Shown here: positions 52,160 through 61,303 of the stretch, one piece after another
Numbering within the stretch: the stretch's first letter is position 1
Layout of the letters: every line of letters begins with the position of its first letter
Assembly (NCBI RefSeq): GCF_029866485.1
Contig: NZ_CP092332.1
Span: 434,001 to 498,000, forward strand
DNA length: 64,000 nt
Direction: 5' to 3'
From: Flavobacterium keumense
GTDB lineage: Bacteria; Bacteroidota; Bacteroidia; Flavobacteriales; Flavobacteriaceae
Made by a program: the position numbers and the translations under genes
Notes under the pieces: generated by a model
What the model was told of the DNA's origin: nothing
What the model saw: the letters and a program-made list of their open reading frames with translations, nothing else
The model's database searches: none

Positions 52160-52219
52160 CGTTTTTTTAGTGAAAAGTAAAACCTCGTTTAGTGATTAGT
52201 TATTGGATACGAGTCACTA

Positions 52220-52576
52220 TTATTTAATTAATTCTCTTTCCAGAAAATAATTCACAATCGCTTCTTTCATCAATACCGATTGCTCCCCTGCTTTTAAAGG
52301 TGGTAATTCTTCTTTTACTTTGTAATGAGGCCAACCTTCTTCGTCAAAAAATTCAAATTCATAATACCCATACGGCTCTAATAATCGGCAAATGGCGATG
52401 TGCATCAAATTGACTTTTTCATCTTTTTTAAACTCGCGATGAAGCTGTCCTAACTCTTGAATTCCGATTAAGTAAATGATGGCATCCAAATCTAAATCTT
52501 CGCCTTGCGAAAACCGATCGGATAATATAACTACAAGCTGTTCCCAGCGTTCCTTCAATTGTGCGTCTCTTGACAT
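52220..52576 (-). CDS. conserved hypothetical protein
   Basis: A 118-residue soluble protein, mainly helical in its first half (RDAQLKERWEQLVVILSDRFSQGEDLDLDAIIYLIGIQELGQ). Its second half has short strands (EPYGYYEFEFFDEEGWPHYKVKEELPPLKAGEQSVLMKEAIVNYFL). I recognise it as a conserved Bacteroidota protein without known function. It is transcribed from a -7 box at 52638-52645, divergent from cvpA, and the gap before it holds a triple CGATTTA tandem repeat. Confidence 0.75.
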   Translation of the reverse strand: MSRDAQLKERWEQLVVILSDRFSQGEDLDLDAIIYLIGIQELGQLHREFKKDEKVNLMHIAICRLLEPYGYYEFEFFDEEGWPHYKVKEELPPLKAGEQSVLMKEAIVNYFLERELIK

Positions 52577-52584
52577 TGGATGTG

Positions 52585-52607
52585 CGATTTACGATTTACG
52601 ATTTACG
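52585..52607. repeat. 7-bp tandem repeat (CGATTTA x3)
   Basis: Three consecutive CGATTTA units followed by a partial CG. They lie in the leader of the 118-residue gene, between its promoter and start codon. Confidence 0.85.
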
Positions 52608-52637
52608 AAGGGCAAAACGAAACCAAAATTTGAACCG

Positions 52638-52645
52638 CAAAGATA
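52638..52645 (-). promoter_or_regulatory. -7 box (TATCTTTG) for the 118-residue gene
   Basis: TAnnTTTG match on the minus strand, 62 nt upstream of the start at 52576. Confidence 0.58.
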
Positions 52646-52684
52646 AGAAGTAGAAAATTGACAACAGACAATCCTCAATTCTTT

Positions 52685-52692
52685 TATCTTTG
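52685..52692 (+). promoter_or_regulatory. -7 box (TATCTTTG) for cvpA
   Basis: TAnnTTTG match 21 nt before the ATG at 52713; it excludes the earlier GTG at 52692 as a start. Confidence 0.6.
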
Positions 52693-52712
52693 TGCTTTTA
52701 TACAATATAGCT

Positions 52713-53216
52713 ATGGGATTTTTAGACATTGTTATTGGGGCATTATTGATTTATGCTGCATTCAAAGGAATTCAAAACGGACTTTTTGTAGAACTGGCTT
52801 CCTTTTTTTCTTTAATTGCAGGAATTTATCTGGCTTTCCAATTTTCGGCTATGGCAAAAACTGCGTTAGCGGGAGTCGTAAAATGGAATCCGTATTCTAT
52901 TCAAGTCATTGCTTTTATTCTTACTTTTTTGGTGGTGATTATAGGAATCTCTTTAGCCGGAAAGTTCTTGACTAAATTGGTGAGTTTTGCTTATTTGGGA
53001 TGGATCAACAAAGCGGGTGGTGGGTTTTTCAGAATGCTGAAAACGGTATTAATTGTAAGTATCCTGTTTAGTGTTTTTGAGAAAATCAACTACAATCATT
53101 TTTTAGCCAAAAAAGAAACTTTAGATCGTTCTATTTTCTTTAATCCAATTCAAAAAACAGCTGATTTTATTTTCCCTTCTATTCAGAAATTGTACCAAAA
53201 AGCGACTAAGAAATAA
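52713..53216 (+). CDS. CvpA family protein
   Basis: A 167-residue inner-membrane protein with four helices (about 4-22, 27-45, 61-84 and 98-117) and a polar C-terminal tail. The sequence MGFLDIVIGALLIYAAFKGIQNGLFVELASFFSLIAGIYLAFQFS is typical of the CvpA/colicin V production family, and GWINKAGGGFFRMLKTVLIVSI is the family's G..N...G..FG-like segment. In other bacteria the family affects envelope stress tolerance; no colicin is implied here. It is convergent with the end of the Bat operon. Confidence 0.9.
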   Translation: MGFLDIVIGALLIYAAFKGIQNGLFVELASFFSLIAGIYLAFQFSAMAKTALAGVVKWNPYSIQVIAFILTFLVVIIGISLAGKFLTKLVSFAYLGWINKAGGGFFRMLKTVLIVSILFSVFEKINYNHFLAKKETLDRSIFFNPIQKTADFIFPSIQKLYQKATKK

Positions 53217-53225
53217 CCCTAACCC

Positions 53226-53969
53226 TTATTTCACTTCTCTAATAGTTGCGGATTCAATCCAACCCTCAGTGCCGTCTGTCAATTGAATTTTTTTCCATTT
53301 GCCCAAGGTTTCTTCGACAAAAACTTTAGTCCCTTCGTGAACTACAAAAGTGGCAGGACTCGCTTTTTGAGGTTCGCTTTTCACCTCAGTTACTTCCGCA
53401 AAAACGATGGCTGGACGTTCGTCTACAAAATGATTTTTTTCAAAAATAGCCGCTCCCACACTAATTAACAGAAACAGAATCCATACAAACATTCCAAAAA
53501 AGAAAATGCGTTTTGAAACTGTGGCTGGAGAAAAATAATACCCAATAAAAAATCCTAAAAACAACAATCCAAAGACTACCGAAATCCACGCCCAAGTATT
53601 GTAATGACACATTTCCGTGAAATCACGAAGTAGTTTGGCAAAGCCTACTTTCGGCACTTCTTTTACCTCATCAATAGTTAATTTCTGCGCAAATTTCAAA
53701 TTATTGGCAATATCAACATCTTCGGGATGTAGTACCAAAGCTTTCTCATAATTATAAATCGCTGGTGCTACTTTATTCAATTTGTAATAACAATTTCCTA
53801 AATTGAAATACAAGTCCGCTGATTGTTGGTGGTTATCCAACACGCTTTCATAAGCCTGAATGGCTTGTTGGTATTGCCCTTTTTGATACAAAACATTCCC
53901 TTTTTCAAATCCGCTTTGAGCGAATACAAAAGAAGTAATGAATAAAAATATATAAACTAAATGTTTCAT
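53226..53969 (-). CDS. batE: BatE-like TPR and SH3 domain protein
   Basis: A 247-residue exported membrane protein. A signal peptide (about 1-18) is followed by two TPR units (about 20-95, with GNVLYQKGQYQQAIQAYESVL and LYFNLGNCYYKLNKVAPAIYNYEKALVLHPED). Two transmembrane helices come next (about 128-150, 157-177), then a bacterial SH3 domain (about 195-247, with TFVVHEGTKVFVEETLGKWKKIQLTDGTEGWIE). It is the last gene of the Bat operon, whose products are thought to form a periplasmic or envelope complex with roles in stress tolerance. It is separated from batD by a 21-bp-period repeat. Confidence 0.88.
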   Translation of the reverse strand: MKHLVYIFLFITSFVFAQSGFEKGNVLYQKGQYQQAIQAYESVLDNHQQSADLYFNLGNCYYKLNKVAPAIYNYEKALVLHPEDVDIANNLKFAQKLTIDEVKEVPKVGFAKLLRDFTEMCHYNTWAWISVVFGLLFLGFFIGYYFSPATVSKRIFFFGMFVWILFLLISVGAAIFEKNHFVDERPAIVFAEVTEVKSEPQKASPATFVVHEGTKVFVEETLGKWKKIQLTDGTEGWIESATIREVK

Positions 53970-53974
53970 TTTGT

Positions 53975-54013
53975 TTGAATTATCAATTGTTAATTTTGAA
54001 TTATCAATTGTTA
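53975..54013. repeat. tandem intergenic repeat between batD and batE
   Basis: TTGAATTATCAATTGTTA occurs twice (53975-53992 and 53996-54013) with a 21-nt period. It fills the gap between batD and batE. Confidence 0.85.
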
Positions 54014-55768
54014 TATTTGTTTTTCTAGTTCTGAAATAATCAACACTGCTTTATCAAAATCATTCTGAATAGACGTGCTTGAGGCGGGTGCATAACGAGC
54101 CAACTCACAATTTTCAGTTAAGGCAATAAAATCAGCAACCACTTCTGGATTGGCATTGCGAGACAATAATAATTCTTGAATATTATCTTTACTCATTTCC
54201 GAAGTTTCAATGTGTAATTTGGCTTTCAAGAAATTGTGCATCGCTTTTTCCAAAGCCACATAAAACGGCTCTTTGTTGTTGATTTGTTTTTTGGCTTCTG
54301 ACAAATATTTTTTAGCCAATCGGTTGTTCATTCGGATTCGATTACCCGTCACATCTCCTGCTAAAGCTTCTTTTCTTCTTCTAAGAAGAACTACTATCGG
54401 CAGCGCAATAAATGGTAAGAACAACAATACATAATACCATAACGATCCAAAGAAATCTTGGCGTTGTAAAGGCTCTAATTTTGTTTTTAATTTGATGAAT
54501 TTGAATTGTTCTGATTTTTCAATTTTGTTTTTATTCGCCCCTGTATTCGAAGCTACAGCATTTGTTACTGCTGGTCCATCCAATACATTAATTAGAATTT
54601 CGTTAGAACTTATTGTTTTGTATGTTCCTGAACTCAAATCAAAATAACTAAACTGCATCGGTTTAATTGGATATTTTCCTTTGTATTGCGGAACAATCGT
54701 GTAAGTATCCGAAATCTTTCCTGTCATTCCCGACAAACCTGTGTTAACTCCTTCTTTATGAACCGCATCATACATTTCGAGTGCATTAGGCGCTACGGGT
54801 TTGGGTAAATCAAACAGTTTCAGATTTCCTTTCCCACTTACACTCACCACTAAATCCAAACTTTCTCCGTTTTTTAGATTGGTTTTTGTTGGCGTTACTT
54901 TAAAATCAAAGTTCCCCACCGCTCCTGTAAAACCTTCTGGTTTACCCGCTTCAGGAAGTGCTTTTACATTGATTGTTTTGGTTCCGGCCGAAACACGTTT
55001 GTTACCTTCAGTAATTAGTACTCTACCAAACATATCCCTACGATTAGTTGGCAATTGTACATCGATATCTAACGCTAAAGGTTCTATTCTTAGTTTTCCT
55101 GATTTTTGAGGATACAATACCGTTTTTCGCAAGGTTACAAAGCGATAGCGTTGTCCTTTGAACATCCCTTCTTCGGCAACTAATTGTTTAATGTCAATGT
55201 TCTGACTCCAAAAATCATTGTATTTAGGTTTGTCCAATTCGCGCCAATTGGATATTCCAATATTGTAGCTGAAATACAATTTGTACACCACCGTAATCGG
55301 TTCGTTGATGTACGGATTGGTTTTAGAAATATCGGCTACAAGGTAAATGTTATTATCGGCTGAAATTTGAGGTGCGCTTGGGTCATTTGGATCTGCCTGC
55401 TGCTGTACTGGGTTAGTTACTGTAACTCTAACGGGCGCTGTTTTATACAATTGCCCATTAAATTCAATTACCGCTTGTCGAATGACCAAATTTCCTTTTT
55501 GTAAAGGCAATAAAAAATAAGAATATATTTTTTCAAAAGAACTTCGTCCGTTAATCCACGATTGACTGATTTGCTGACTTGGGCCTGCAATCACTCGGAA
55601 ACCTTCAAAATTAGGCTGAACAAAATTATCTCCATCTACATTCATTATAAAATCTACTCGAAGTCTTTCGTTCAAACCGAGCGTGTTTCTGCTAACTTTT
55701 GCCTCAAATTGTACTTGAGCCAATAGTCCTTGAAAACTGATTAATAATAGCAGTATGTATTTTTTCAT
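54011..55768 (-). CDS. batD: BatD family protein
   Basis: A 585-residue envelope protein. It has a signal peptide (about 1-17), then several beta-sandwich (oxygen-tolerance/BatD) domains: VQFEAKVSRNTLGLNERLRVDFIMNVDGDNFVQPNF and YNIGISNWRELDKPKYNDFWSQNI are BatD hallmarks. A single transmembrane helix (about 444-462, LWYYVLLFLPFIALPIVVLL) and a cytoplasmic helical tail follow. Most of the protein faces the periplasm. In Bacteroides the Bat genes were linked to aerotolerance. It is in one operon with batA, batB, batC and batE. Confidence 0.92.
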   Translation of the reverse strand: MKKYILLLLISFQGLLAQVQFEAKVSRNTLGLNERLRVDFIMNVDGDNFVQPNFEGFRVIAGPSQQISQSWINGRSSFEKIYSYFLLPLQKGNLVIRQAVIEFNGQLYKTAPVRVTVTNPVQQQADPNDPSAPQISADNNIYLVADISKTNPYINEPITVVYKLYFSYNIGISNWRELDKPKYNDFWSQNIDIKQLVAEEGMFKGQRYRFVTLRKTVLYPQKSGKLRIEPLALDIDVQLPTNRRDMFGRVLITEGNKRVSAGTKTINVKALPEAGKPEGFTGAVGNFDFKVTPTKTNLKNGESLDLVVSVSGKGNLKLFDLPKPVAPNALEMYDAVHKEGVNTGLSGMTGKISDTYTIVPQYKGKYPIKPMQFSYFDLSSGTYKTISSNEILINVLDGPAVTNAVASNTGANKNKIEKSEQFKFIKLKTKLEPLQRQDFFGSLWYYVLLFLPFIALPIVVLLRRRKEALAGDVTGNRIRMNNRLAKKYLSEAKKQINNKEPFYVALEKAMHNFLKAKLHIETSEMSKDNIQELLLSRNANPEVVADFIALTENCELARYAPASSTSIQNDFDKAVLIISELEKQI

Positions 55769-55802
55769 TGGTTATTAAAATGGTATTCTTATTTCAAATT
55801 AC

Positions 55803-56576
55803 TTACCAATCTTTTTCTGTTTGGACTGGTTTTCCTTTTACTTTTTGAGCATTGACTTTATTCTGAACTTTCTTTTCTTCATTATTCACAGCATCCAACA
55901 AATTCTGAACGCGCTGCTGCGAAATTCCACCTGGATTGGGTTTTGGTTGTCCTTGATTTTTAGACGAATCATCTTTTTTATCCGACTTGTTTTTATCTTT
56001 ATCTCCTTTGTCGTACTTTTTGTCTTTATTTTGGTCGCCTTTATCCTTGTTCTTATCTTTATTCTCTCCGTCTTTCTTGTCGTCCTTTTTATCTTTGTCT
56101 TTGTTCTTGTCCTTATTTTTATCTTTATTCTTATCGTCTTTTGGCGGATTGTCTTTCAGCATTTTTTTAGCCAAAGCATAGTTGTAACGCGTTTCTTCAT
56201 CCTCAGGATTGTTGCGAAGCGCATTTTTATAAGCTTCGACCGCCTGTGAATAGTTTTTCTCTTTCATAAACACATTCCCCAAATTGTGAAAGGCTTTGTG
56301 TTTTTGCGAACGTGTTTTGATATTTTTTAATGCTTTAGCAAATGCCATTTTGGATTCCGAAAATTGGTTTTGACGGTAAATCGCATTTCCTAAATTGTAC
56401 AAAGCTACCGTTCTTCTTGGGAATTTAGAATGTGAAATTCTATAATTGGCTTCGGCATCAGCATACTTTTTTGCTGCAAAGTCTTCATTTGCTTTGGGCA
56501 AAAGAGCATCTTTCTCTTGGGCTGTAATTGCCAAAGAAAACACGAGCAAAATAGATAGAAATACCTTTTTAATCAT
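55803..56576 (-). CDS. batC: BatC-like TPR protein with Lys/Asp-rich tail
   Basis: A 257-residue exported protein. A signal peptide (about 1-19, ending AITAQ) precedes three TPR-like repeats (about 22-130: KANEDFAAKKYADAEANYR; ALYNLGNAIYRQNQFSESKMAFAKAL; HNLGNVFMKEKNYSQAVEAYKNALRNNPED). Then comes a low-complexity region of alternating DKNKDK units (about 143-215) and a short conserved C-terminal region (SQQRVQNLLDAVNNEEKKVQNKV). Start set at ATG 56576, one base after the batB stop; an upstream Met would sit in batB. TPR domains suggest it holds Bat partners together. Confidence 0.88.
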   Translation of the reverse strand: MIKKVFLSILLVFSLAITAQEKDALLPKANEDFAAKKYADAEANYRISHSKFPRRTVALYNLGNAIYRQNQFSESKMAFAKALKNIKTRSQKHKAFHNLGNVFMKEKNYSQAVEAYKNALRNNPEDEETRYNYALAKKMLKDNPPKDDKNKDKNKDKNKDKDKKDDKKDGENKDKNKDKGDQNKDKKYDKGDKDKNKSDKKDDSSKNQGQPKPNPGGISQQRVQNLLDAVNNEEKKVQNKVNAQKVKGKPVQTEKDW

Positions 56577-56577
56577 T

Positions 56578-57612
56578 TTATTGTTCCTTTTCATTAAACA
56601 AATTGAGTTGATTCACCCATTTAGTTTTGCGTTCCAATAGAAAAACATCTGCAAATAATAACAAAAATGCAAATCCTAAAAACCACTGAAATTGCGACTG
56701 GAAATCGGCCATTTGAGTCGCTTCAAATTCGGTTTTTTCAATATTATTCAGGGCGTTTTTCACGTAATCAATTACCTGTTTGGTGTTGGCACCATTCACA
56801 TAGCCTCCTTTGGTAGCTTTAGCGATAGCGGTCAAACTTTCAGAATTCAATTTCGTAATTACCACTTCGTTGTTATTGTCCCTTTTCAAACCTTCTAAAA
56901 CCCCATTGCGTCGTAACGGAATAGTTCCGCCATTTGGAGTTCCCACCCCTATTGTAATGATTTTAATGCCTAGTTTATTGGCTTCTTCCGCAGCGGCTTC
57001 GGCACCTTCTGAATGGTCTTCTCCATCGGAAACTAAAATCAATAATTTGCTCGTTTTTTTGTCATCAAAATACGTAGCCGACAATTTTATTGCTTCATCC
57101 AAAGACGTTCCTACAGACGAAACCATTTCGGTGTTCATACTTTGCAGAAACATTTTGGCTACACTATAATCGGTTGTAATGGGCAAAACTGGAAACGAAC
57201 TGCCCGCATAAGCTACAATTCCAATTCTGTCGTTACCCAATTGATTGATAATTTGGGAAACCAACTGCTTACTCTTTTCCAAACGACTCGGCGCTACATC
57301 TTCGCACAGCATACTTTTAGAAACGTCTATGGCAAAAACAATGTCGATTCCTTCTCGTTTTACGGTTTCCATTTTAGTGCCAATTTTTGGATTGACCAAG
57401 CCTAAAATCAAACCTGTTAAAGCCAAAAGTAAGACTCCTAATTTTAAAATAGGTTTGAATACCGAACTATCTGGGCTCAACCGTTGCACCAATTCTAAGT
57501 CACCAAATTCACGTTGCTTTTTTCGCTTCCAATATTGATTGAAAAGAAAAACCAACACCAAAATTGGTAATAGGAAAAGTAAGTACAAATATTTTTTCTC
57601 GTCTAATTCCAT
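56578..57612 (-). CDS. batB: BatB-like von Willebrand factor A domain protein
   Basis: A 344-residue protein with an N-terminal hydrophobic helix (about 7-24), a second helix (about 55-77, ILKLGVLLLALTGLILGLV), then a vWA domain (about 90-280) with the MIDAS motif DVSKSML and ISDGED-type second site (LVSDGEDHSEGA). A C-terminal helix (about 312-330) completes the membrane anchor. Metal-ion-dependent adhesion sites mediate protein binding. Start set at ATG 57612. The gap to batA holds intergenic repeats. Confidence 0.92.
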   Translation of the reverse strand: MELDEKKYLYLLFLLPILVLVFLFNQYWKRKKQREFGDLELVQRLSPDSSVFKPILKLGVLLLALTGLILGLVNPKIGTKMETVKREGIDIVFAIDVSKSMLCEDVAPSRLEKSKQLVSQIINQLGNDRIGIVAYAGSSFPVLPITTDYSVAKMFLQSMNTEMVSSVGTSLDEAIKLSATYFDDKKTSKLLILVSDGEDHSEGAEAAAEEANKLGIKIITIGVGTPNGGTIPLRRNGVLEGLKRDNNNEVVITKLNSESLTAIAKATKGGYVNGANTKQVIDYVKNALNNIEKTEFEATQMADFQSQFQWFLGFAFLLLFADVFLLERKTKWVNQLNLFNEKEQ

Positions 57613-57645
57613 TATTGAATTTCTCTTTTTAACCACTAAGTTCAC

Positions 57646-57740
57646 TAAGTAATTACACTAAGTTTACTATTTTCTATGTTTTATATTCAAAATCTACTGT
57701 GTGCCCTGTGCGTTCCTTGTGGTCTTTGTGTTTAAATAAT
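57646..57740. repeat. repeat-bearing gap between batA and batB
   Basis: Contains CACTAAGTTCACTAAGT and, further on, TGTGCCCTGTGCGTTCCTTG with TGGTCTTTGTG. Its parts resemble flavobacterial boundary repeats. It interrupts an operon, so the repeat is probably transcribed. Confidence 0.5.
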
Positions 57741-58742
57741 TTAAATAAATGATCGGTATACTGTATTTCGCAATCCAATTTCTAACAACAAAAACAAACC
57801 TGCTAACCAAACAAACGGGCGAAATTTCTCGTCATAATCATAAAATTTCAACTCCTGAATTTCAGTGGTTTCTAGTTTATTGATGGCTGCGTATATTTCT
57901 TCTAACTTAGAATTACTAGTTGCTCTGAAATATTTTCCGTCTGTTTTACGGGCAATATTTTTCATCAACTGTTCGTCAATTTCTACCTGCATCATACGGA
58001 ATAAAAACTGTCCGTTGGGTGCAATCGCATACGGAAACTCTGCCATCCCGTTAGTTCCAATTCCAACCGTGTATACCTTGATTCCGTATTGTTTAGCAAT
58101 ATCCGAAGCCGTTTCGGGCTCAATAAATCCGGCGTTATTTACACCATCCGTTAACAGAATAATCACTTTGCTTTTGGCCTTGCTATCTTTCAAACGGTTG
58201 ACGGCTGTTGCTAATCCCATTCCAATTCCCGTTCCATCTTGCAATACATTATCGTATTTAATGCTCCCAATAGCTTGTTGAATAATCGCTTTATCACTTG
58301 TTACAGGCGTTTTCGTATAGGCTTCTGAGGCATACACCACTAATCCGATTCTATCGTTAGGTCTTTCGTCAACAAAACTAGAAGCTACTTTTTTTAGCGC
58401 TTCCATTCGGTTGGGTTTCAAATCCTTGGCCAACATACTCCCAGAAACGTCAATCGCCATTACAATATCAATTCCTTTCGTAGTCTTTGTTTTGTTACTA
58501 ACATCAACCGTTCTAGGTCTTGCCATAGCTACAATTAAAGCTGTTAATGCCAATAATCGAAATACTCCTAAAAAGGGATACAACTTCACAAAAAATGATT
58601 TAGAACCTGAGAACCCTGCCGTTGAACTTATCTTTAAAGTCGCCGTTTGTTGGTTTCTTTTCAAATACAACCAAGCACCTGCTGCTGGAATCAATAGCAA
58701 CAACCAAAAAAATTCTGGATTTAAAAAGCTTATTTTTTCCAT
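57741..58742 (-). CDS. batA: BatA-like von Willebrand factor A domain protein
   Basis: A 333-residue membrane protein. It has an N-terminal helix (about 9-26), a second helix at about 56-72, and a vWA domain (about 85-285) with the MIDAS DVSGSML and LLTDGVNNAG. A C-terminal helix (about 311-326, WLAGLFLLLEIGLRN) follows. BatA and BatB are paralogues that share this layout. Its start shares a base with the preceding gene's stop (TAATG), so translation is coupled. In Bacteroides and Francisella, Bat proteins support stress tolerance and complex assembly. Confidence 0.93.
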   Translation of the reverse strand: MEKISFLNPEFFWLLLLIPAAGAWLYLKRNQQTATLKISSTAGFSGSKSFFVKLYPFLGVFRLLALTALIVAMARPRTVDVSNKTKTTKGIDIVMAIDVSGSMLAKDLKPNRMEALKKVASSFVDERPNDRIGLVVYASEAYTKTPVTSDKAIIQQAIGSIKYDNVLQDGTGIGMGLATAVNRLKDSKAKSKVIILLTDGVNNAGFIEPETASDIAKQYGIKVYTVGIGTNGMAEFPYAIAPNGQFLFRMMQVEIDEQLMKNIARKTDGKYFRATSNSKLEEIYAAINKLETTEIQELKFYDYDEKFRPFVWLAGLFLLLEIGLRNTVYRSFI

Positions 58743-60367
58743 TAATTACCTACTTGTCTTAGTTCAACTGATTGTAACATTCGGTCTGCAATGGCGCTTC
58801 CGTATTGATCTCCTTCAGGATACACAATCATAATTTGTTGTAATCCTTGATTTTGTTTGAAGTATAAAATCTCATAATATACTTTTTCACTTGATTTAGT
58901 CAAAGGATTTAACATTGACATCGTTCCATAACCTTTCAACCCTTGTACACCACTTTCGGTTTCAAAATCTTCTTGTTTTACAATGATGTTTTGACCGCCT
59001 TGTGCTTCAATTATTTTTAAATTCCCTTCCATGGCTTTTGCCAAATCAATATCCGTTGGTTGTTTGAATTGACTTGTAGAAACCATAATGTAAAAACTAT
59101 TCATCATGTCGCCATATTGAAATAATTGCATTTCTTTAATCAATGCCATGGTGTTTTTTGGCAACACTTTTTCGGCATCTACTCGTTGTAACACTTGAGG
59201 GGTTTCAATTAAAATTCCTGGATTTCCGTATTCACTTTTTACCCATTCTCCTTCTAATAATTCCTTGGTTTCACGACCAAAAATAGTATCGATAACATAC
59301 CCAAATCCTCGAGTGGCGACAAAAAATCCAGTTACTACAACAACTAAAAGTACCACTGAAACAATCGCAGTACGAATTCGTTTGGCTTTCTTTTTCTTTA
59401 ATTGCAATTGGATTTGGTGCTGTCTTTGTGCTTCGTTTAACAGCAAATCTTCCTCTTCAGGAACCTCAACAGGTATCGCTTTATCCAAAGTAAAAATAAC
59501 TTTTTGAATCTTATTCCTGTCCTCGGTGATTTCGAAATCAAGCGGTTTAGATTTCGCAAACTTTACCAAATCGGCTTGTTTTAAAACGCGTTCTAAATTT
59601 TCAATTGTTTCTTGAGAAAGCGTCATTTTCTTTTTGACCGAAGCTGCTCTCAAAGCCGTAATCAGTTCCGAAGTGGTACTTTCCATCGCTGGAATTTCGA
59701 TAGCTTCTTCAATATAATTTCGGGCAATATCAGTTAATTCGCTATAGTATTCCTTGATTTCGCCGTTTTGCCATAATTCTTTTTTCTCTAAAATGGTCAA
59801 CAAAGACGTTGCTTTCTCAATGGGTGTTTTATAAACTTCTTCTTCAATAGATTTTTGTTGTTTTTTCTTAAGATACCAATACACCAAAGCGCCTACTCCT
59901 GTCAAAATAATAATCGCTAACAAGTATTTCCACCAATTGCCCCAATGACTTTCAGCAGCCACAATATCTTTGATATCGTACATTTTTTGTTGTAATGTAT
60001 CTACTTTCACATTGGCTACCTCAACCAAAAGAGGATCGGATAAAAACGATTTTTTGTTAATCAAAATTGGCACTCTTGGAATCGTATATTTTCCAGAATC
60101 AAATTGAGTTAAGCCGTATTTTTTGATTAATTCATAGCGGTCGTTATTTCGAATCGTATCAATCGGATACGAACGAATCACCTCCAAGGCACCTATATTT
60201 TTTAAATTAGGAAAAACCACTCTTGCCGAAGTATCCACAGAAGCCTTCAATGTCAATTTGAACTCGGTACCAATTTTATTGCGTGTCGTGTCCAAAGCCG
60301 TTGTCACTTTTTGTGCAAAAAGTGTGGTTGAGATTAGAAAAAATACTATGTATACTATTCTTTTCAT
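58742..60367 (-). CDS. BatD-like N-terminal protein with cytoplasmic helical domain
   Basis: A 541-residue envelope protein in the position usually taken by a BatD-like or DUF4381-like partner. A signal peptide (about 1-18, ending LFAQ) is followed by a beta-rich periplasmic region (about 20-130), a TM helix (about 147-165, YLLAIIILTGVGALVYWYL) and a helical cytoplasmic part with YYSELTDIARNYIEEAIEIPAMESTTSELI (about 204-233). A second TM (about 333-352) precedes a C-terminal domain. The N-terminal half resembles BatD, though shorter. It lies 21 nt after the DUF58 gene and is coupled to batA. No exact family name is certain. Confidence 0.8.
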   Translation of the reverse strand: MKRIVYIVFFLISTTLFAQKVTTALDTTRNKIGTEFKLTLKASVDTSARVVFPNLKNIGALEVIRSYPIDTIRNNDRYELIKKYGLTQFDSGKYTIPRVPILINKKSFLSDPLLVEVANVKVDTLQQKMYDIKDIVAAESHWGNWWKYLLAIIILTGVGALVYWYLKKKQQKSIEEEVYKTPIEKATSLLTILEKKELWQNGEIKEYYSELTDIARNYIEEAIEIPAMESTTSELITALRAASVKKKMTLSQETIENLERVLKQADLVKFAKSKPLDFEITEDRNKIQKVIFTLDKAIPVEVPEEEDLLLNEAQRQHQIQLQLKKKKAKRIRTAIVSVVLLVVVVTGFFVATRGFGYVIDTIFGRETKELLEGEWVKSEYGNPGILIETPQVLQRVDAEKVLPKNTMALIKEMQLFQYGDMMNSFYIMVSTSQFKQPTDIDLAKAMEGNLKIIEAQGGQNIIVKQEDFETESGVQGLKGYGTMSMLNPLTKSSEKVYYEILYFKQNQGLQQIMIVYPEGDQYGSAIADRMLQSVELRQVGN

Positions 60368-60388
60368 TTATGAATTTGGATACAATCT

Positions 60389-61252
60389 TTATCTCGATTT
60401 AAAATACCCTAATAATTTGGTTACATAACTTTCATCAACTCTGGTATTTACTACTCCAGAACCTGATTTACTAAAGGTTTCTTTAAAATACGCCACGCGA
60501 TCGTGATAGTATTTTTCATAATCCATACGAACTGATTTAGAACCTGTATCTACTAATTGTACTGCTCCTGTTTCGGCGTCTAACATAGGCACCATTCCTA
60601 GATTCGGCATTTTTTCTTCGCGAATATCGTACACTCGAATTCCCGTAATGTCGTGTTTTTTAGAAGCAATTTTTAATGTTTGTTCGTATTCCTGTGTCAT
60701 AAAATCAGAAATAACAAAAACAATGGCTTTCTTTTTCTGCGTTCCCGACAAGAATTTTAGGGCTTGCGCCAAATCGGTCTTGTTGCTTTTAGGTTCAAAC
60801 TCGATGAGTTCGCGAATGATTCGCAACACATGCGATCGTCCTTTTTTGGGTGGAATGTACAATTCGATTTCATCTGAAAACAAAATCAATCCAATCTTAT
60901 CGTTGTTTTGCGTTGCCGAAAAAGCCATCGTGGCGGCAATTTCAGTCACAATGTCTTTTTTAAACTGATTCTTGGAACCAAAACTCTCCGAACCCGAAAT
61001 ATCAACCATTAACATCATCGTCAATTCGCGTTCTTCTTCAAAAACCTTGACATGTGCCTCGTTATAACGCGCGGTTACATTCCAGTCAATGGCTCGGATA
61101 TCGTCTCCATATTGGTATTGACGTACTTCGCTAAAAGTCATCCCGCGTCCCTTAAAAGACGTATGATATTCTCCCGAAAAGATATGATCACTCAATCTAC
61201 GGGTTTTGATTTCTATTTTTCGGACTTTTTTGAGTAGGTCTTTTGTATCCAT
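60389..61252 (-). CDS. DUF58 domain-containing protein
   Basis: A 287-residue soluble protein. It begins with MDTKDLLKKVRKIEIKTRRLSDHIFSGEYHTSFKGRGMTFSEVRQYQYGDDIRAIDWNVTARYN, the DUF58 signature. It continues with a vWA-like part that has VDISGSESFG (MIDAS-type DxSxS) and VFVISDFM. DUF58 proteins pair with MoxR ATPases in many bacteria, where the pair is thought to act as a chaperone or metal-insertion system. Start set at ATG 61252. It is second in the operon, following moxR on the same strand with a 51-nt gap. Confidence 0.95.
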   Translation of the reverse strand: MDTKDLLKKVRKIEIKTRRLSDHIFSGEYHTSFKGRGMTFSEVRQYQYGDDIRAIDWNVTARYNEAHVKVFEEERELTMMLMVDISGSESFGSKNQFKKDIVTEIAATMAFSATQNNDKIGLILFSDEIELYIPPKKGRSHVLRIIRELIEFEPKSNKTDLAQALKFLSGTQKKKAIVFVISDFMTQEYEQTLKIASKKHDITGIRVYDIREEKMPNLGMVPMLDAETGAVQLVDTGSKSVRMDYEKYYHDRVAYFKETFSKSGSGVVNTRVDESYVTKLLGYFKSR

Positions 61253-61303
61253 TTTTTTTACTGCCACAAAGGCGCAAAGTCACAAAGTTTGTATTTCTAA
61301 AAT

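Noticed and set aside
55980..56160. The reiterated DNA in batC considered as a CRISPR array or satellite.
   Set aside because: Units are short and imperfect, without spacers, and fall in frame as Lys/Asp codons.
55821..56249. A hydrophobic plus-strand frame (142 residues) that looks like a membrane protein.
   Set aside because: It is antisense to the Lys/Asp repeat of batC, whose complement reads as Phe/Leu/Val-rich. No start context or neighbours support it.
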